Source of the DNA: JAGNXB01 sp964471595
GTDB lineage: Bacteria; Bacteroidota; Bacteroidia; Chitinophagales; Saprospiraceae
Reading direction: 5' to 3'
Assembly (NCBI GenBank): GCA_964471595.1
Contig: CAYYGN010000039.1
Span: 1-22,232, forward strand
DNA: 22,232 nt
Part shown: positions 6,322 to 14,695 of the stretch, in pieces
Position numbering within the stretch: position 1 is the stretch's first letter
How the letters are laid out: each line of letters opens with the position of its first letter
Position numbers and translations under genes: made by a program
Notes under the pieces: generated by a model
What the model saw: only the letters and a program-made list of their open reading frames with translations
Told to the model about the DNA's origin: nothing
The model's database searches: none

Positions 6322-9258
6322 ATGGCCGACTGGTCCCGACTTGACCGCTTGCTGGGCGCCGACTTTCGGAGAGACGACCTGCACCGGATCCTGTATGCCA
6401 CCGATGCCTCGGTGTATCGCCAAATGCCGCTGGGCGTTGTCTGGCCGCGCGATGCCGGCGACCTCGGGGCCATTGTTGACTTTGCCCGCACCGAAGGGGT
6501 GTCACTCATCCCCCGCACGGCAGGAACTTCCCTGGCGGGCCAGGTGGTGGGAAGCGGGCTGGTGGTGGATATGTCGCGCCACATGACCCGGATCCTATCC
6601 ATGGATCCCGACCGCTGCGAGGTGACGGTCGAGCCGGGCGTGATCCGTGATGAACTCAACCGCTTCCTCTGGCCCTTCGGACTCCATTTTGGCCCCAATA
6701 CCTCCACAGCCAACCGATGCATGATCGGGGGGATGGTGGGCAATAATTCCTGTGGATCGACGAGCATCGTTTACGGCAGTACGCGCGACCGGCTCCTCGC
6801 GCTGGAGGTATGGCTCAGCGACGGATCGCCGGCCCGCATGGCAGCGGTGTCATCGGGAGAATGGGAAAAGCACCTCTCCCGTTCCGGCCTCGAAGGTCGT
6901 TTGTACCGGCACATGGCCGACCTGCTGGGCCGGGCCCGGGTGGCCGACGAGATCCGGGCCCGCTTTCCCAAAGCCGGCATCCACCGTCGGAATACCGGAT
7001 ATGCCCTGGACATGTTGCTGGCAGGTGCCCCGTTTACACCGGGAGGGCCGGACTTCAATTTCTGCCGGCTCCTGGCCGGCTCCGAAGGCACGCTGGCGCT
7101 CAGTCACCGGATCACCCTGAAGCTGGACCCTCTCCCGCCTCCCGAGATGGTCCTCGTATGTGCCCATTATCACCGGATGCGGGACATGACGGAGGCGGTC
7201 CGGGACGCCATGCGGCATCCGCTCTATGCGTGCGAGCTGATGGACCGCACGGTTTTGGAATGCACCCGATCCAGCCGGGAGCAGCAGGCCAACCGGTTTT
7301 TCGTCGAAGGCGATCCGGCGGCTGTGTTGATCATGGAATGCCGGGGTGAGACACTGGCGGAAGCGGAATCCCGGGCCGATGCGCTGATCGCCGACCTCCG
7401 GAAGGGGGGCGCCTATGCGCTGCCCAAAGTGAAGGCTCCCTTTACGGAGCGGGTCTGGGCCTTGCGGGCAGCCGGACTCGGCGTCCTGGCCAATCTGCCC
7501 GGAGATGCCAAAGCGGTGGCCTGCATCGAGGATACGGCCGTCGTCCTGGATGACCTGCCGGATTATATCGACGACCTCGACCGGTTGATCCGGGGATTCG
7601 GTCAACGGGCGGCCTATTTTGCCCACGCCGGCGCCGGGGAGATCCATGTGCGGCCCATTCTCGATCTCAAGAAAGCTGCCGATCAGACCCTGTTTCACGA
7701 TATCACGGAAGCAGTCGCCGATCTGGTCAAATCGTATGGAGGCAGTTTTTCCGGAGAACACGGAGACGGCCGGTTGCGGGGCGGATTCATTCCCCGGATT
7801 TTCGGCGAGCAGGTGACCGGCTGGTTTCGTGAAGTCAAGGAGGTCTGGGACCCCGACGGGATCTTCAATCCCGGCAAAATCACCGAGGTGCCGCCCATGC
7901 TGCAGGATTTGCGGTACTCCCCGGGACAGAAAACAAGGTCCTTTTCGACCCGGATGGATTTTGACAAGGAAGGGGGCATCCTTCGGATGGCCGAGCGATG
8001 TAATGGTTCGGGCGACTGCCGCAAGTTGCCGGCTGCCGGGGGAACCATGTGCCCTTCCTATCACGCCACCCGGGAGGAAAAAGACACGCCACGCGCCAGG
8101 GCCAATGCGTTGCGCGAATACCTGACAAGGAGCACTCTGGCCAATCCCTTTGAAGAACGCGGTCTTGCGGACGTGATGGACCTGTGCATGAGTTGCAAAG
8201 GCTGTACACGGGAATGTCCCAGCGGCGTGGACATCAGCGCCATGAAGGCGGAATGGCAGTACCAGGTCCATCTCCGTCAGGGCGTGCCGTGGAGAGCCCG
8301 TTTTTTCGGTCAGATCGCCCGCTGGCAAAAGCTGCCCATGATGGCGCCGGGTTTTGCCAACCGGCTGGCCGGCTGGGCGCCGGTGACAGGAATGGTTCGT
8401 TGGATGCTCGGCATCCATCCCGAAAGGCGGTTGCCGAGGTGGAATGCGGAGCGATTCAGCCGGTGGTTTGCCCGCGAGGGATCGCGGATGCCGGTGTCTG
8501 CGCCGGAGCGGGGTGCGGTATGGCTGTATGCGGATGAATTCACCGAGCACTTCGATTTGGAGGCTGGAAAAGCCACTGTCCGTTTGCTGACCGGCCTGGG
8601 ATACCGGGTACGCATCCCGGATGCGGCAGAAAGCGGCAGGGCGGCGCTGTCGATGGGACTCCTGGACGAGGCAACCCGTCTGGCCCGTGCCAACATCCGT
8701 TTGCTGTCTGCGGTGGTGGCAGACGGTACGCCCCTGATCGGGCTGGAGCCTTCCGCCGTGCTGGGATTCCGCGACGAGTATTTGCGCCTGGCGGGGCCTG
8801 AGGAGCGTGAAGCCGCCGGGCGTCTGACGGAAAGGACGTTGTTGCTCGAGGAATTCCTGTACCGCGAAGCGATGGCGGGAAAGGTGGGACCGGAAGATTT
8901 CGATAAGGTGCCCCGCCGGATCCTGGTTCACGGGCATTGTCACCAGAAAGCGTTGAGCGAGCAGGGGGAGGCCGCCTTTGTCCTTGGACTGCCGGCCGGT
9001 CACCAGGTGGAGGTGTTGGCAACGGGGTGTTGCGGGATGGCCGGCAGCTTTGGTTATGACCGGAGCCATTATAACGTCAGCATGCAGATCGGAGCACTGT
9101 CGCTATTCCCGGCTGTACGGGCTGCCGGTGAAGAGGTGCTGGTTGCGGCCTCGGGGCACAGTTGCCGCCATCAGATCGCCGACGGCACGGGGAGGGAAGC
9201 CCGGCATCCGGCTGAGATTCTCGCGGAGAGTCGGAAGGACCGGCGGGCCCGGCGTTAA
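6322..9258 (+). CDS. FAD-linked and Fe-S oxidoreductase, YdiJ/GlcD-GlcF fusion type (D-2-hydroxyacid dehydrogenase)
   Basis: This 978-aa cytoplasmic, probably membrane-associated enzyme oxidises a D-2-hydroxyacid (D-lactate or D-2-hydroxyglutarate in characterised relatives) and passes electrons from FAD through Fe-S clusters. The N-terminal FAD-binding PCMH domain (~36-270) has PRTAGTSLAGQ (64-74) and GGMVGNNSCGS (136-146). The FAD-oxidase C domain (~280-522) has GEHGDGR (478-484) and NPGKI (516-520). The Fe-S part has RCNGSGDC with a further Cys at 577 and a CMSCKGCTRECP cluster (C622, C625, C628, C632). It ends with a CCG-type domain: HGHCHQKAL (870-878), GCCG (902-905) and HSCRHQ. The length matches E. 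coli YdiJ (about 1018 aa). A TATCTTTC box just before the ATG is one base from a Bacteroidota -7 element. The stop overlaps the stop of a MoxR fragment on the other strand. The exact substrate cannot be read from the sequence. Confidence 0.93.
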   Translation: MADWSRLDRLLGADFRRDDLHRILYATDASVYRQMPLGVVWPRDAGDLGAIVDFARTEGVSLIPRTAGTSLAGQVVGSGLVVDMSRHMTRILSMDPDRCEVTVEPGVIRDELNRFLWPFGLHFGPNTSTANRCMIGGMVGNNSCGSTSIVYGSTRDRLLALEVWLSDGSPARMAAVSSGEWEKHLSRSGLEGRLYRHMADLLGRARVADEIRARFPKAGIHRRNTGYALDMLLAGAPFTPGGPDFNFCRLLAGSEGTLALSHRITLKLDPLPPPEMVLVCAHYHRMRDMTEAVRDAMRHPLYACELMDRTVLECTRSSREQQANRFFVEGDPAAVLIMECRGETLAEAESRADALIADLRKGGAYALPKVKAPFTERVWALRAAGLGVLANLPGDAKAVACIEDTAVVLDDLPDYIDDLDRLIRGFGQRAAYFAHAGAGEIHVRPILDLKKAADQTLFHDITEAVADLVKSYGGSFSGEHGDGRLRGGFIPRIFGEQVTGWFREVKEVWDPDGIFNPGKITEVPPMLQDLRYSPGQKTRSFSTRMDFDKEGGILRMAERCNGSGDCRKLPAAGGTMCPSYHATREEKDTPRARANALREYLTRSTLANPFEERGLADVMDLCMSCKGCTRECPSGVDISAMKAEWQYQVHLRQGVPWRARFFGQIARWQKLPMMAPGFANRLAGWAPVTGMVRWMLGIHPERRLPRWNAERFSRWFAREGSRMPVSAPERGAVWLYADEFTEHFDLEAGKATVRLLTGLGYRVRIPDAAESGRAALSMGLLDEATRLARANIRLLSAVVADGTPLIGLEPSAVLGFRDEYLRLAGPEEREAAGRLTERTLLLEEFLYREAMAGKVGPEDFDKVPRRILVHGHCHQKALSEQGEAAFVLGLPAGHQVEVLATGCCGMAGSFGYDRSHYNVSMQIGALSLFPAVRAAGEEVLVAASGHSCRHQIADGTGREARHPAEILAESRKDRRARR

Positions 9259-9557
9259 CCTTTCTTATTTTGGGGCGGGGCCAGTGCGGCGCAGGCCTCA
9301 TATAAGTCTTTCCACCCGGTGCGATTGCGGATGACAGTTTCACGGTATTCGCGCCACACCTCGGCATCGGAAGTCGGGTCCTTGACCACAGCCGACGCCA
9401 TACCGGCGGCGAGATCACCGACGCTGAGGGTGCCGTTGCCGAAGTGGAGGGCCATCGCCAGGCCCTGGTTGACCGTGGAGATGGCTTCGGCGGTGCTCAG
9501 TGTCGAGGAGGGTGATCTGAGTTTTTCGCGGGTGTCTTCGGTTTGGCCGTCGCGGAG
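9247..9557. repeat. Left copy of a ~311-bp direct repeat (MoxR gene tail)
   Basis: It aligns without gaps to 13421-13731 at an offset of 4174. The middle (about 9362-9557) is nearly identical, while about 9277-9362 carries many substitutions. The repeat starts 8 bases beyond the MoxR stop codon, inside the last codons of the oxidoreductase (Ala-Arg-Arg-stop). Identity falls off after 9557. Confidence 0.9.
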
Positions 9558-9575
9558 TTTCTGAATGATCGAGAA
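9255..9575 (-). pseudogene. C-terminal fragment of a MoxR-type AAA ATPase
   Basis: This is the last ~105 codons of a gene homologous to the intact ATPase at 13429-14571, on the same strand. The shared part runs from GQTEDTREKLRSPSS to the C-terminus PPQ(N/K)KKG. Upstream of it, FSIIQKLRDG is only distantly similar to the intact LVQIFRELRAG and then runs into the 3' end of the neighbouring T9SS gene. Walker A, Walker B and the arginine finger are all absent, so it cannot be an active ATPase. An ORF is open from 9629, but its first ~16 codons are antisense to the T9SS gene. Its stop codon overlaps that of the oxidoreductase. Confidence 0.82.
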
Positions 9576-9582
9576 AGCCAAA

Positions 9583-11142
9583 TTAGCGCACAACCACCTT
9601 CTCTGCCCAACGTCGGCCGGAGGCCTCATGTACCTCCACCAAGTAGAGGCCGGGAGGCAGATCCTGAACAGGGATGAGCATTGGCGTTTCGTAAGGCATG
9701 CGAATCAATTCCCGGCCGAGCAGATCATGGAGATGTACGGAATGCGGATGGGTAGGCTGATGCCCGCCGAGCTCCACAGAGAGCACATCGCTTACCGGAT
9801 TGGGCCAAAGGGTCAACCTCACCTCCTCCCGATGAGGATAGTCCGGCTGTATGGAGGTAGACAGCCACTGAATGGTGGTGTCGCAGATCGGGTACTCCGT
9901 CCCGGCCCGGTAGTAGGGTGTGTTGGGAAGAGTGCGACCATTGTAATACGGTAAAGAAATGGCCCGTTGCTCAAACCCGCACTCTGTACCTTTTCTATCG
10001 GGATGGTGAATGACATGTACGTACGGAACAGACGCCACACAACTCATGTAAATCCGGCAATCCGGCCCTGTTTGCATTTGATGGAATGCAGCAGGTAAAG
10101 AGCCAACCCAGTAGTTGTCCCATATTCCCACAATTGATTGAGAAGCTTGAATATCGGGTGCCTCCATATCAAACTGCCACAATGTATCATAATTGGCCGC
10201 ATAGAGAAAACGACCGGAGGGCGAAAACATTATCCCACCAAAAGTCAGGTACATTTGATCTTCCACATGGATGTTTTGGTAATTGCTCAACAAACCGGTC
10301 TCGTTGTCAAAATCAAACAATTGCAGTTGCTCAGGTCCTGTTGAGAATACAGCATACTTGGTTCCATCACTATTGAAACAAGCCGTTCCAGAGCCAATAC
10401 TATTGTATTCCTCCACCAACCCCGCTGACTGGATACCCATGATCTTGAACGTATCATTCTGAAACAGGATGGTGTAATACTCATCCGACAGGTGCCGCTT
10501 TTGCAGTATCCACCAGTCTTTGCCATTGGCGTGCTTTACGGGAAATAGATTGCCATAGAACATTTCATCCTCCTCGATGATGGGCACCCTTTTTTCCAGT
10601 ACTTTGCCGGCGCCATTGTTGTAGCTCATGTCAATCAAGGCATACTGCAGGCGGATGATGGTGAAATAAAAGATGGTATCTGGAGGATTTATAATTTCAT
10701 TAACTTGATTAACTAGAAAATATTGATTAGAGTCTTTGCTTGAAGGTAAAATAAATGCACCCATGTTTTGTGTTTGTCCCGCCAGCAAGGCGGCGCATTG
10801 TCCATCAGTGAGCCGACCTACAGATATGCTATCCCCATTTTCCATGATCTCATGGTGCTTGTTTTCGATCCAACAGCCGTTGCTCCAGAAGAGCAGATGG
10901 CCCCAGCGGTCGCTGATCGTGGCCGAGGTGCGCATGAGTGCGGATATTTTATCCGGTGTGGGACTGAGAATTACCTTTCCATCGTTAAATGAAAGTTGAT
11001 TACCTCCGGTTTCCTGTGGTTCATTTGAGTATGCCTTGGCTCTGTACCCGAATACCCAATTGTAGTCGTATTTCAATTGTGCTTCTAAAGGCTGGATGAT
11101 GCCTAAGCATAAAACAAATATAATTACCCAATTCCACGGCAT
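9583..11142 (-). CDS. Secreted WD40/propeller-like protein with T9SS type A sorting domain
   Basis: This is a 519-aa protein. ATG 11142 begins a signal peptide (MPWNWVIIFVLCLGIIQPLEAQ). The body (~23-430) matches the style of large secreted Bacteroidota propeller proteins, with motifs such as LLFWSNGCWIEN, CFNSDGTKYAVFS, MFSPSGRFLYAAN and AFHQMQTGPDCRIYMS. These suggest WD40/PD40-like blades; no enzymatic function can be assigned. From ~443 a type A sorting domain begins (LTLWPNPVSDVLSVE) and ends in AEKVVVR. GC is lower than in the flanking oxidoreductase and ATPase genes, consistent with an inserted cassette. It follows a terminator, so it is probably transcribed separately from the upstream minus-strand gene; the spacer is too short to name its promoter confidently. 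Confidence 0.87.
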   Translation of the reverse strand: MPWNWVIIFVLCLGIIQPLEAQLKYDYNWVFGYRAKAYSNEPQETGGNQLSFNDGKVILSPTPDKISALMRTSATISDRWGHLLFWSNGCWIENKHHEIMENGDSISVGRLTDGQCAALLAGQTQNMGAFILPSSKDSNQYFLVNQVNEIINPPDTIFYFTIIRLQYALIDMSYNNGAGKVLEKRVPIIEEDEMFYGNLFPVKHANGKDWWILQKRHLSDEYYTILFQNDTFKIMGIQSAGLVEEYNSIGSGTACFNSDGTKYAVFSTGPEQLQLFDFDNETGLLSNYQNIHVEDQMYLTFGGIMFSPSGRFLYAANYDTLWQFDMEAPDIQASQSIVGIWDNYWVGSLPAAFHQMQTGPDCRIYMSCVASVPYVHVIHHPDRKGTECGFEQRAISLPYYNGRTLPNTPYYRAGTEYPICDTTIQWLSTSIQPDYPHREEVRLTLWPNPVSDVLSVELGGHQPTHPHSVHLHDLLGRELIRMPYETPMLIPVQDLPPGLYLVEVHEASGRRWAEKVVVR

Positions 11143-11156
11143 AAGTATATACGTTT

Positions 11157-11196
11157 AAAAATGAAGCAGCCCCGCTTCGACGAAAGCGAGGCTGCC
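11157..11196 (-). terminator. Rho-independent terminator after the beta-helix gene
   Basis: Read on the minus strand, a 12-bp stem (11195-11184 paired with 11177-11166, one G-U pair) closes a 6-base loop and is followed by TTCATTTTT (11165-11157). It lies about 10 bases beyond the stop of the upstream minus-strand gene (11207). Confidence 0.82.
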
Positions 11197-11206
11197 ATAA
11201 TACAGT

Positions 11207-13093
11207 TTACCTGTTATTCACCAAACGGGACACTGCGACCTGCTTGCCTGCTACATCAGTGGCTACACATTGGTAGATACCTGCGGGGAGCTGACCAATC
11301 AGCAATAAGGTCCTGTAACTCTCGGCTGCCACATCCTGATCATGCATTTGCCTGCCATGGATGTCGAAAAGAATTATTCGAGCTATATCAGGGTTAGTCC
11401 ATGTCAAGATGACATGACCCTGAGACGGATTAGGGGAGAGGGACAACGCACCAGGAATTACACCTTGACTGCCAGGTGCACTACGCGGCTCCGCCTCGAT
11501 GCAGGCATCGAAGTCGTCATATTGCGCAAGACCCAAAGGCGCCAACATGGCCCGGGCCATGAAGACCGGATCACCTCCATCCAAGGGACAAGTGGCAGCT
11601 ACTGCTTCCAGGGTCTGTTGCTGGAGGGGAGTGAGATGGGTGCTGTCGCCGGCCATCCGGTTGCCATGCATGAGCTGGTACAACCGCTGGGTGTATATGC
11701 CTACATCCACGTTGTCGAAGTTGACCGGGCCGGAGGCTCCTTGTCCCATTATTTCTGGAAAATTGCCACCGTCACTGCGAGAGGATATCCCTCTACCTGA
11801 AAACGGATGGACGGCTGCCAGAGGTTGGATATTCTCGAAGAAGGCGTTCTTGATGGTGGCATTGGAGCGTTCAAGGACAATGCCGTTGGCGATGTTCTTG
11901 AAGGTGTTGCGCATCCCGGGATTGGAAGGAGTCAGCAAAAGATTGGTGGCCTCCAAACCGTAAATACCACAAAAGGCCTTGTCCTGTGCCGGAAAGTCCG
12001 GCTCTTGCTCAATACCAACGGGAAATTCCAGGGCTTCATTGAGACTTCCGCCAATAAAGGTATTGTCATCCAGGGCCAGCACCTCGGCGCTACCTTGCAG
12101 GTGCACACCGATGTAGTTATTTCTAAAAGTGCAATTTTTGAGAGCTACTTTCCCACCTGGTTTGACATCAATAGCCCTAATTCCGTCTCTGAACTTGACA
12201 TTCTCACATATCAATGTGGCACCAGGCATGACCACGATGGATTCCCACATTTCCGGACAAGTCAGTCCGATGCCACAATGGCCACAAGACTCGATATCAA
12301 TGCCTCTCAAGGTCAAAGTATTTGGTGCCGTTACCACTATTTTGGTTCTCTTCCCCATTTTCCAAGCCGGACGCGGATCGGCATTGACAGGGCTGAGAAA
12401 ACAGAAATCATCATCAACGGCTACCACACCGGAAATACCGATATTCCAAGGATATTCCAATCCGCAAGAAGCGGATGCGGAAGGCAAAAAGAACAAACTG
12501 CTGACAGCCAGCGGATTTGAAGGGGTGCCTCCTTCAAACGGAATGCCTGTAGTGCCCGGCATGGTGGACCCGGGCACCTCCCAGGGCGTTGTAAAAAACG
12601 GATTGCCGGCTGCGTCCCAGGTGACAACCTGTACTCTCGGAAATGGACCCTCAGGTATCAGATATCGTAGGGGCATCAGGGGTTCAATGTCAAACTCCAG
12701 ATAGGTGTTGGCATCGATAAGACCCATGTATTTGGTAATGTAAGTACCTCCAAACGGGCTTGTGAAGACGGTCCATCCGTCAGGAGGAAACGTGGCATGC
12801 ACCTTGGAAAAATACAATTGAGTGGAAGTAGGTTGAATCTCGAAGATGACTTCCCATTGGAGAGGGAATTGGGTCTTGTTCTCAAATCCGCATTTGACAC
12901 CAATCAGATTGCAATTGGATCGGGGGGAGTAATTTCCTATGGATTCGATATGCACTTTAACGGGAGGTTGAGCGAAGCTGGTTGAAGGAAGGATAACCAA
13001 ATGAAGGAGAATCCATAATAGTGCCCAACAAAAAAGAAATGCCCTTTTGGAAATCCGGGAATCCGATGTACAAGCAACCTTGCTTCCAGGCAA
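11207..13093 (-). CDS. Secreted right-handed beta-helix protein with T9SS type A sorting domain; no in-frame ATG start
   Basis: The frame is open for 628 codons from a TTG at 13093. Residues ~14-43 form a signal peptide (SKRAFLFCWALLWILLHL, then SFAQ). The codon directly before SKR is ATT (13054-13052), where an ATG would be expected. Residues ~60-220 are beta-rich and unassigned. About 260-460 is a parallel beta-helix (NCTFRNNYIGVHLQG, GMRNTFKNIANGIVLERS). A Cys-containing spacer follows (TPLQQQTLEAVAATCPLDGG). The type A sorting domain runs from ~550 (LSLSPNPSQGHVILTW) to the end. It is probably a surface or extracellular structural or binding protein. It ends at a clear terminator and sits on the same strand as the next T9SS gene. 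The start codon is uncertain. Confidence 0.82.
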   Translation of the reverse strand: MPGSKVACTSDSRISKRAFLFCWALLWILLHLVILPSTSFAQPPVKVHIESIGNYSPRSNCNLIGVKCGFENKTQFPLQWEVIFEIQPTSTQLYFSKVHATFPPDGWTVFTSPFGGTYITKYMGLIDANTYLEFDIEPLMPLRYLIPEGPFPRVQVVTWDAAGNPFFTTPWEVPGSTMPGTTGIPFEGGTPSNPLAVSSLFFLPSASASCGLEYPWNIGISGVVAVDDDFCFLSPVNADPRPAWKMGKRTKIVVTAPNTLTLRGIDIESCGHCGIGLTCPEMWESIVVMPGATLICENVKFRDGIRAIDVKPGGKVALKNCTFRNNYIGVHLQGSAEVLALDDNTFIGGSLNEALEFPVGIEQEPDFPAQDKAFCGIYGLEATNLLLTPSNPGMRNTFKNIANGIVLERSNATIKNAFFENIQPLAAVHPFSGRGISSRSDGGNFPEIMGQGASGPVNFDNVDVGIYTQRLYQLMHGNRMAGDSTHLTPLQQQTLEAVAATCPLDGGDPVFMARAMLAPLGLAQYDDFDACIEAEPRSAPGSQGVIPGALSLSPNPSQGHVILTWTNPDIARIILFDIHGRQMHDQDVAAESYRTLLLIGQLPAGIYQCVATDVAGKQVAVSRLVNNR

Positions 13094-13420
13094 GCAGGAG
13101 TTGCTCCGGGCATTCAGGGTTAATGACCTACGACCCGATACCGCCCCGAATGGGGGTGGGTAATGCGCAGAATGTCAGAAATATAGACAATTTTCATAAT
13201 ATTCTATTTTAAGGTGGAATAATCTAAACTCACGTTTGGCATCTATTGTGGTATATACGGAGCCTTCACAAGGCCGTACAACAGGATTTGTGTCATATCA
13301 ACAGACAAACATAATCAAAAACACTTCAACAGCCAAAGTATTCACAATATTTGTCGTCAAAAGGACAGATCTTTAGTGCATGAGTCATCCAATGGATTGA
13401 ATTCCGATTAACGGAAAGGA
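13094..13420. other. Gene-poor spacer with short palindromes
   Basis: This ~327-base stretch has lower GC than its right flank and no credible ORF. It lies upstream of the beta-helix gene and downstream of the ATPase, both on the minus strand. It holds short palindromes: ATCCAATGGAT near 13388 and TTCCGATTAACGGAA at 13402-13416. An imperfect GC-rich hairpin lies near 13138-13162. No TAnnTTTG box was found for the minus strand. Confidence 0.5.
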
Positions 13421-13731
13421 GCCCGGCGTTAACCTTTCTTTTTTTGGGGCGGGGCCAGTGCGGCGCAGGCCTCATAGAGGTCTTTCCATTCCGGGCGGTG
13501 CCGGATCACGGTTTCGCGATATTCGCGCCATACCTCGGCATCGGAAGTCGGATCCTTGACTACAGCCGACGCCATACCGGCGGCGAGATCACCGACGCTG
13601 AGGGTGCCGTTGCCGAAGTGGAGGGCCATCGCCAGGCCCTGGTTGACCGTGGAGATGGCTTCGGCGGTGCTCAGTGTCGAAGAGGGTGATCTGAGTTTTT
13701 CGCGGGTGTCTTCGGTTTGGCCGGCGCGGAG
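13421..13731. repeat. Right copy of the ~311-bp direct repeat (3' end of the intact MoxR gene)
   Basis: It matches 9247-9557 without indels. The left limit is GCCCGGCG just outside the MoxR stop codon, which is non-coding here but coding for the oxidoreductase C-terminus in the left copy. Confidence 0.9.
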
Positions 13732-14571
13732 CTCCCGGAAGATCTGGACCAGCCGGGTGATCTCTTTTTCCGGGAGGGGAATTTCTCTTTGGAGGGGATC
13801 GAGGAAACCGGAGCGCACTCTTTCCATCACGATACGGACTTCCTCCTTGAGCGTGGCAGGCAAAGGCATGATCACGGTGTTGAAGCGACGGCGCAGGGCG
13901 GAGGAGAGTTCGTTGACGCCGCGGTCGCGGTCGTTGGCGGTGGCGATGAGATTGAATCCGGGCCTTGCGTTGACCTGCATGTTCAGTTCGGGGACAGGGA
14001 GGATCTTTTCCGAAAGGACGGTGATGAGGCTGTCCTGGACGTCGGAGGGCAGACGGGTAAGCTCTTCGATGCGTACGATGGCGCCGTCTTCCATGGCCCG
14101 GTATACGGGGCTGGGCACGAGGGCTTCGCGGATGGGGCCGTCTTTAAGGAGGCGTGCGTAATTCCAGGAGTAGCGCAGGGCTTCTTCCGACAGTCCGGCG
14201 GTGCCCTGGACGAGGCGTCCGGAGGTGCCGGAAATGGCGGCGGCGAGGTGTTCGCTCACCCAGGTCTTGGCGGTCCCGGGCAGACCGAGGAGGAGGAGGG
14301 CGCGGTCGGTGAGGAGGGTGGCAATGGCGGCCTCGATGATGCGGGCGGGACCAATGTATTTGGGCGTGATGAGGGTGCCGTCAGACAGTTGGCCTCCTAG
14401 GAGGTAGGTTTTTACAGCGAGGGGCGACAGGCGCCAGTTGGGTGGGCGGTGACGGGTATCGAGGCGGGCAAGGGCTTCCAGCTCTGCGGCATAGGCCACT
14501 TCTGCCGGAGGCCGTAGCATGGAGGTGTCAGCCGGAAGAGCAGGAGGAGGAGCAGGTGTTTTGCGCGGCAT
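13429..14571 (-). CDS. MoxR-type AAA+ ATPase
   Basis: This is a 380-aa AAA+ ATPase; MoxR-family members act as chaperone-like ATPases, often with VWA-domain partners. ATG 14571 is chosen because a TACTTTTG box lies 20 bases upstream; an in-frame ATG at 14658 would start before that promoter. With this start, Walker A is GLPGTAKT (96-103) and Walker B is AIVRIEEL (164-171) with Glu in place of the usual Asp. Sensor 1 is LIATANDRDRG (~208-218), the arginine finger region is ALRRRF (225-230), and the lid includes SPSSTLSTAEAI. The sequence resembles, from memory, a MoxR subfamily usually encoded beside SWIM, VWA and DUF5682-like genes; none of these partners is in the window. The last 100 codons are duplicated at 9255. 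The 5' neighbour is divergent. Confidence 0.92.
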   Translation of the reverse strand: MPRKTPAPPPALPADTSMLRPPAEVAYAAELEALARLDTRHRPPNWRLSPLAVKTYLLGGQLSDGTLITPKYIGPARIIEAAIATLLTDRALLLLGLPGTAKTWVSEHLAAAISGTSGRLVQGTAGLSEEALRYSWNYARLLKDGPIREALVPSPVYRAMEDGAIVRIEELTRLPSDVQDSLITVLSEKILPVPELNMQVNARPGFNLIATANDRDRGVNELSSALRRRFNTVIMPLPATLKEEVRIVMERVRSGFLDPLQREIPLPEKEITRLVQIFRELRAGQTEDTREKLRSPSSTLSTAEAISTVNQGLAMALHFGNGTLSVGDLAAGMASAVVKDPTSDAEVWREYRETVIRHRPEWKDLYEACAALAPPQKKKG

Positions 14572-14590
14572 GAAAGGAGGATGGAGCGTC

Positions 14591-14598
14591 CAAAAGTA
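14591..14598 (-). promoter_or_regulatory. Bacteroidota-type -7 box (TACTTTTG) for the MoxR gene
   Basis: On the minus strand TACTTTTG matches the TAnnTTTG -7 consensus and ends 19 bases before ATG 14571. A clear -33 TTG at the usual spacing was not found, so this is a half-supported promoter. Confidence 0.55.
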
Positions 14599-14687
14599 CG
14601 GAGTAGGTTCCGGAGGAATCCCTTTTGTCATGACACAAATCAATGGGAAGACCGCCATGGATCATGGGGACCGCTGTAGCTGCCCGC

Positions 14688-14695
14688 TACCTTTG
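14688..14695 (+). promoter_or_regulatory. Bacteroidota-type -7 box (TACCTTTG) for the small secreted protein gene
   Basis: TACCTTTG matches TAnnTTTG and ends 19 bases before ATG 14715. It diverges from the MoxR promoter about 90 bases away. No strong -33 element is seen. Confidence 0.55.

Noticed and set aside
6850..9069. A 739-codon open frame on the minus strand opposite the oxidoreductase
   Set aside because: The plus-strand frame carries all FAD and Fe-S motifs. The antisense frame is a by-product of GC-rich codon usage and has no recognisable protein character.
13402..13416. Palindrome TTCCGATTAACGGAA considered as a terminator of the MoxR gene
   Set aside because: The stem is only 5 bp and no T-tract follows on either strand. 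It is noted only as a short palindrome.
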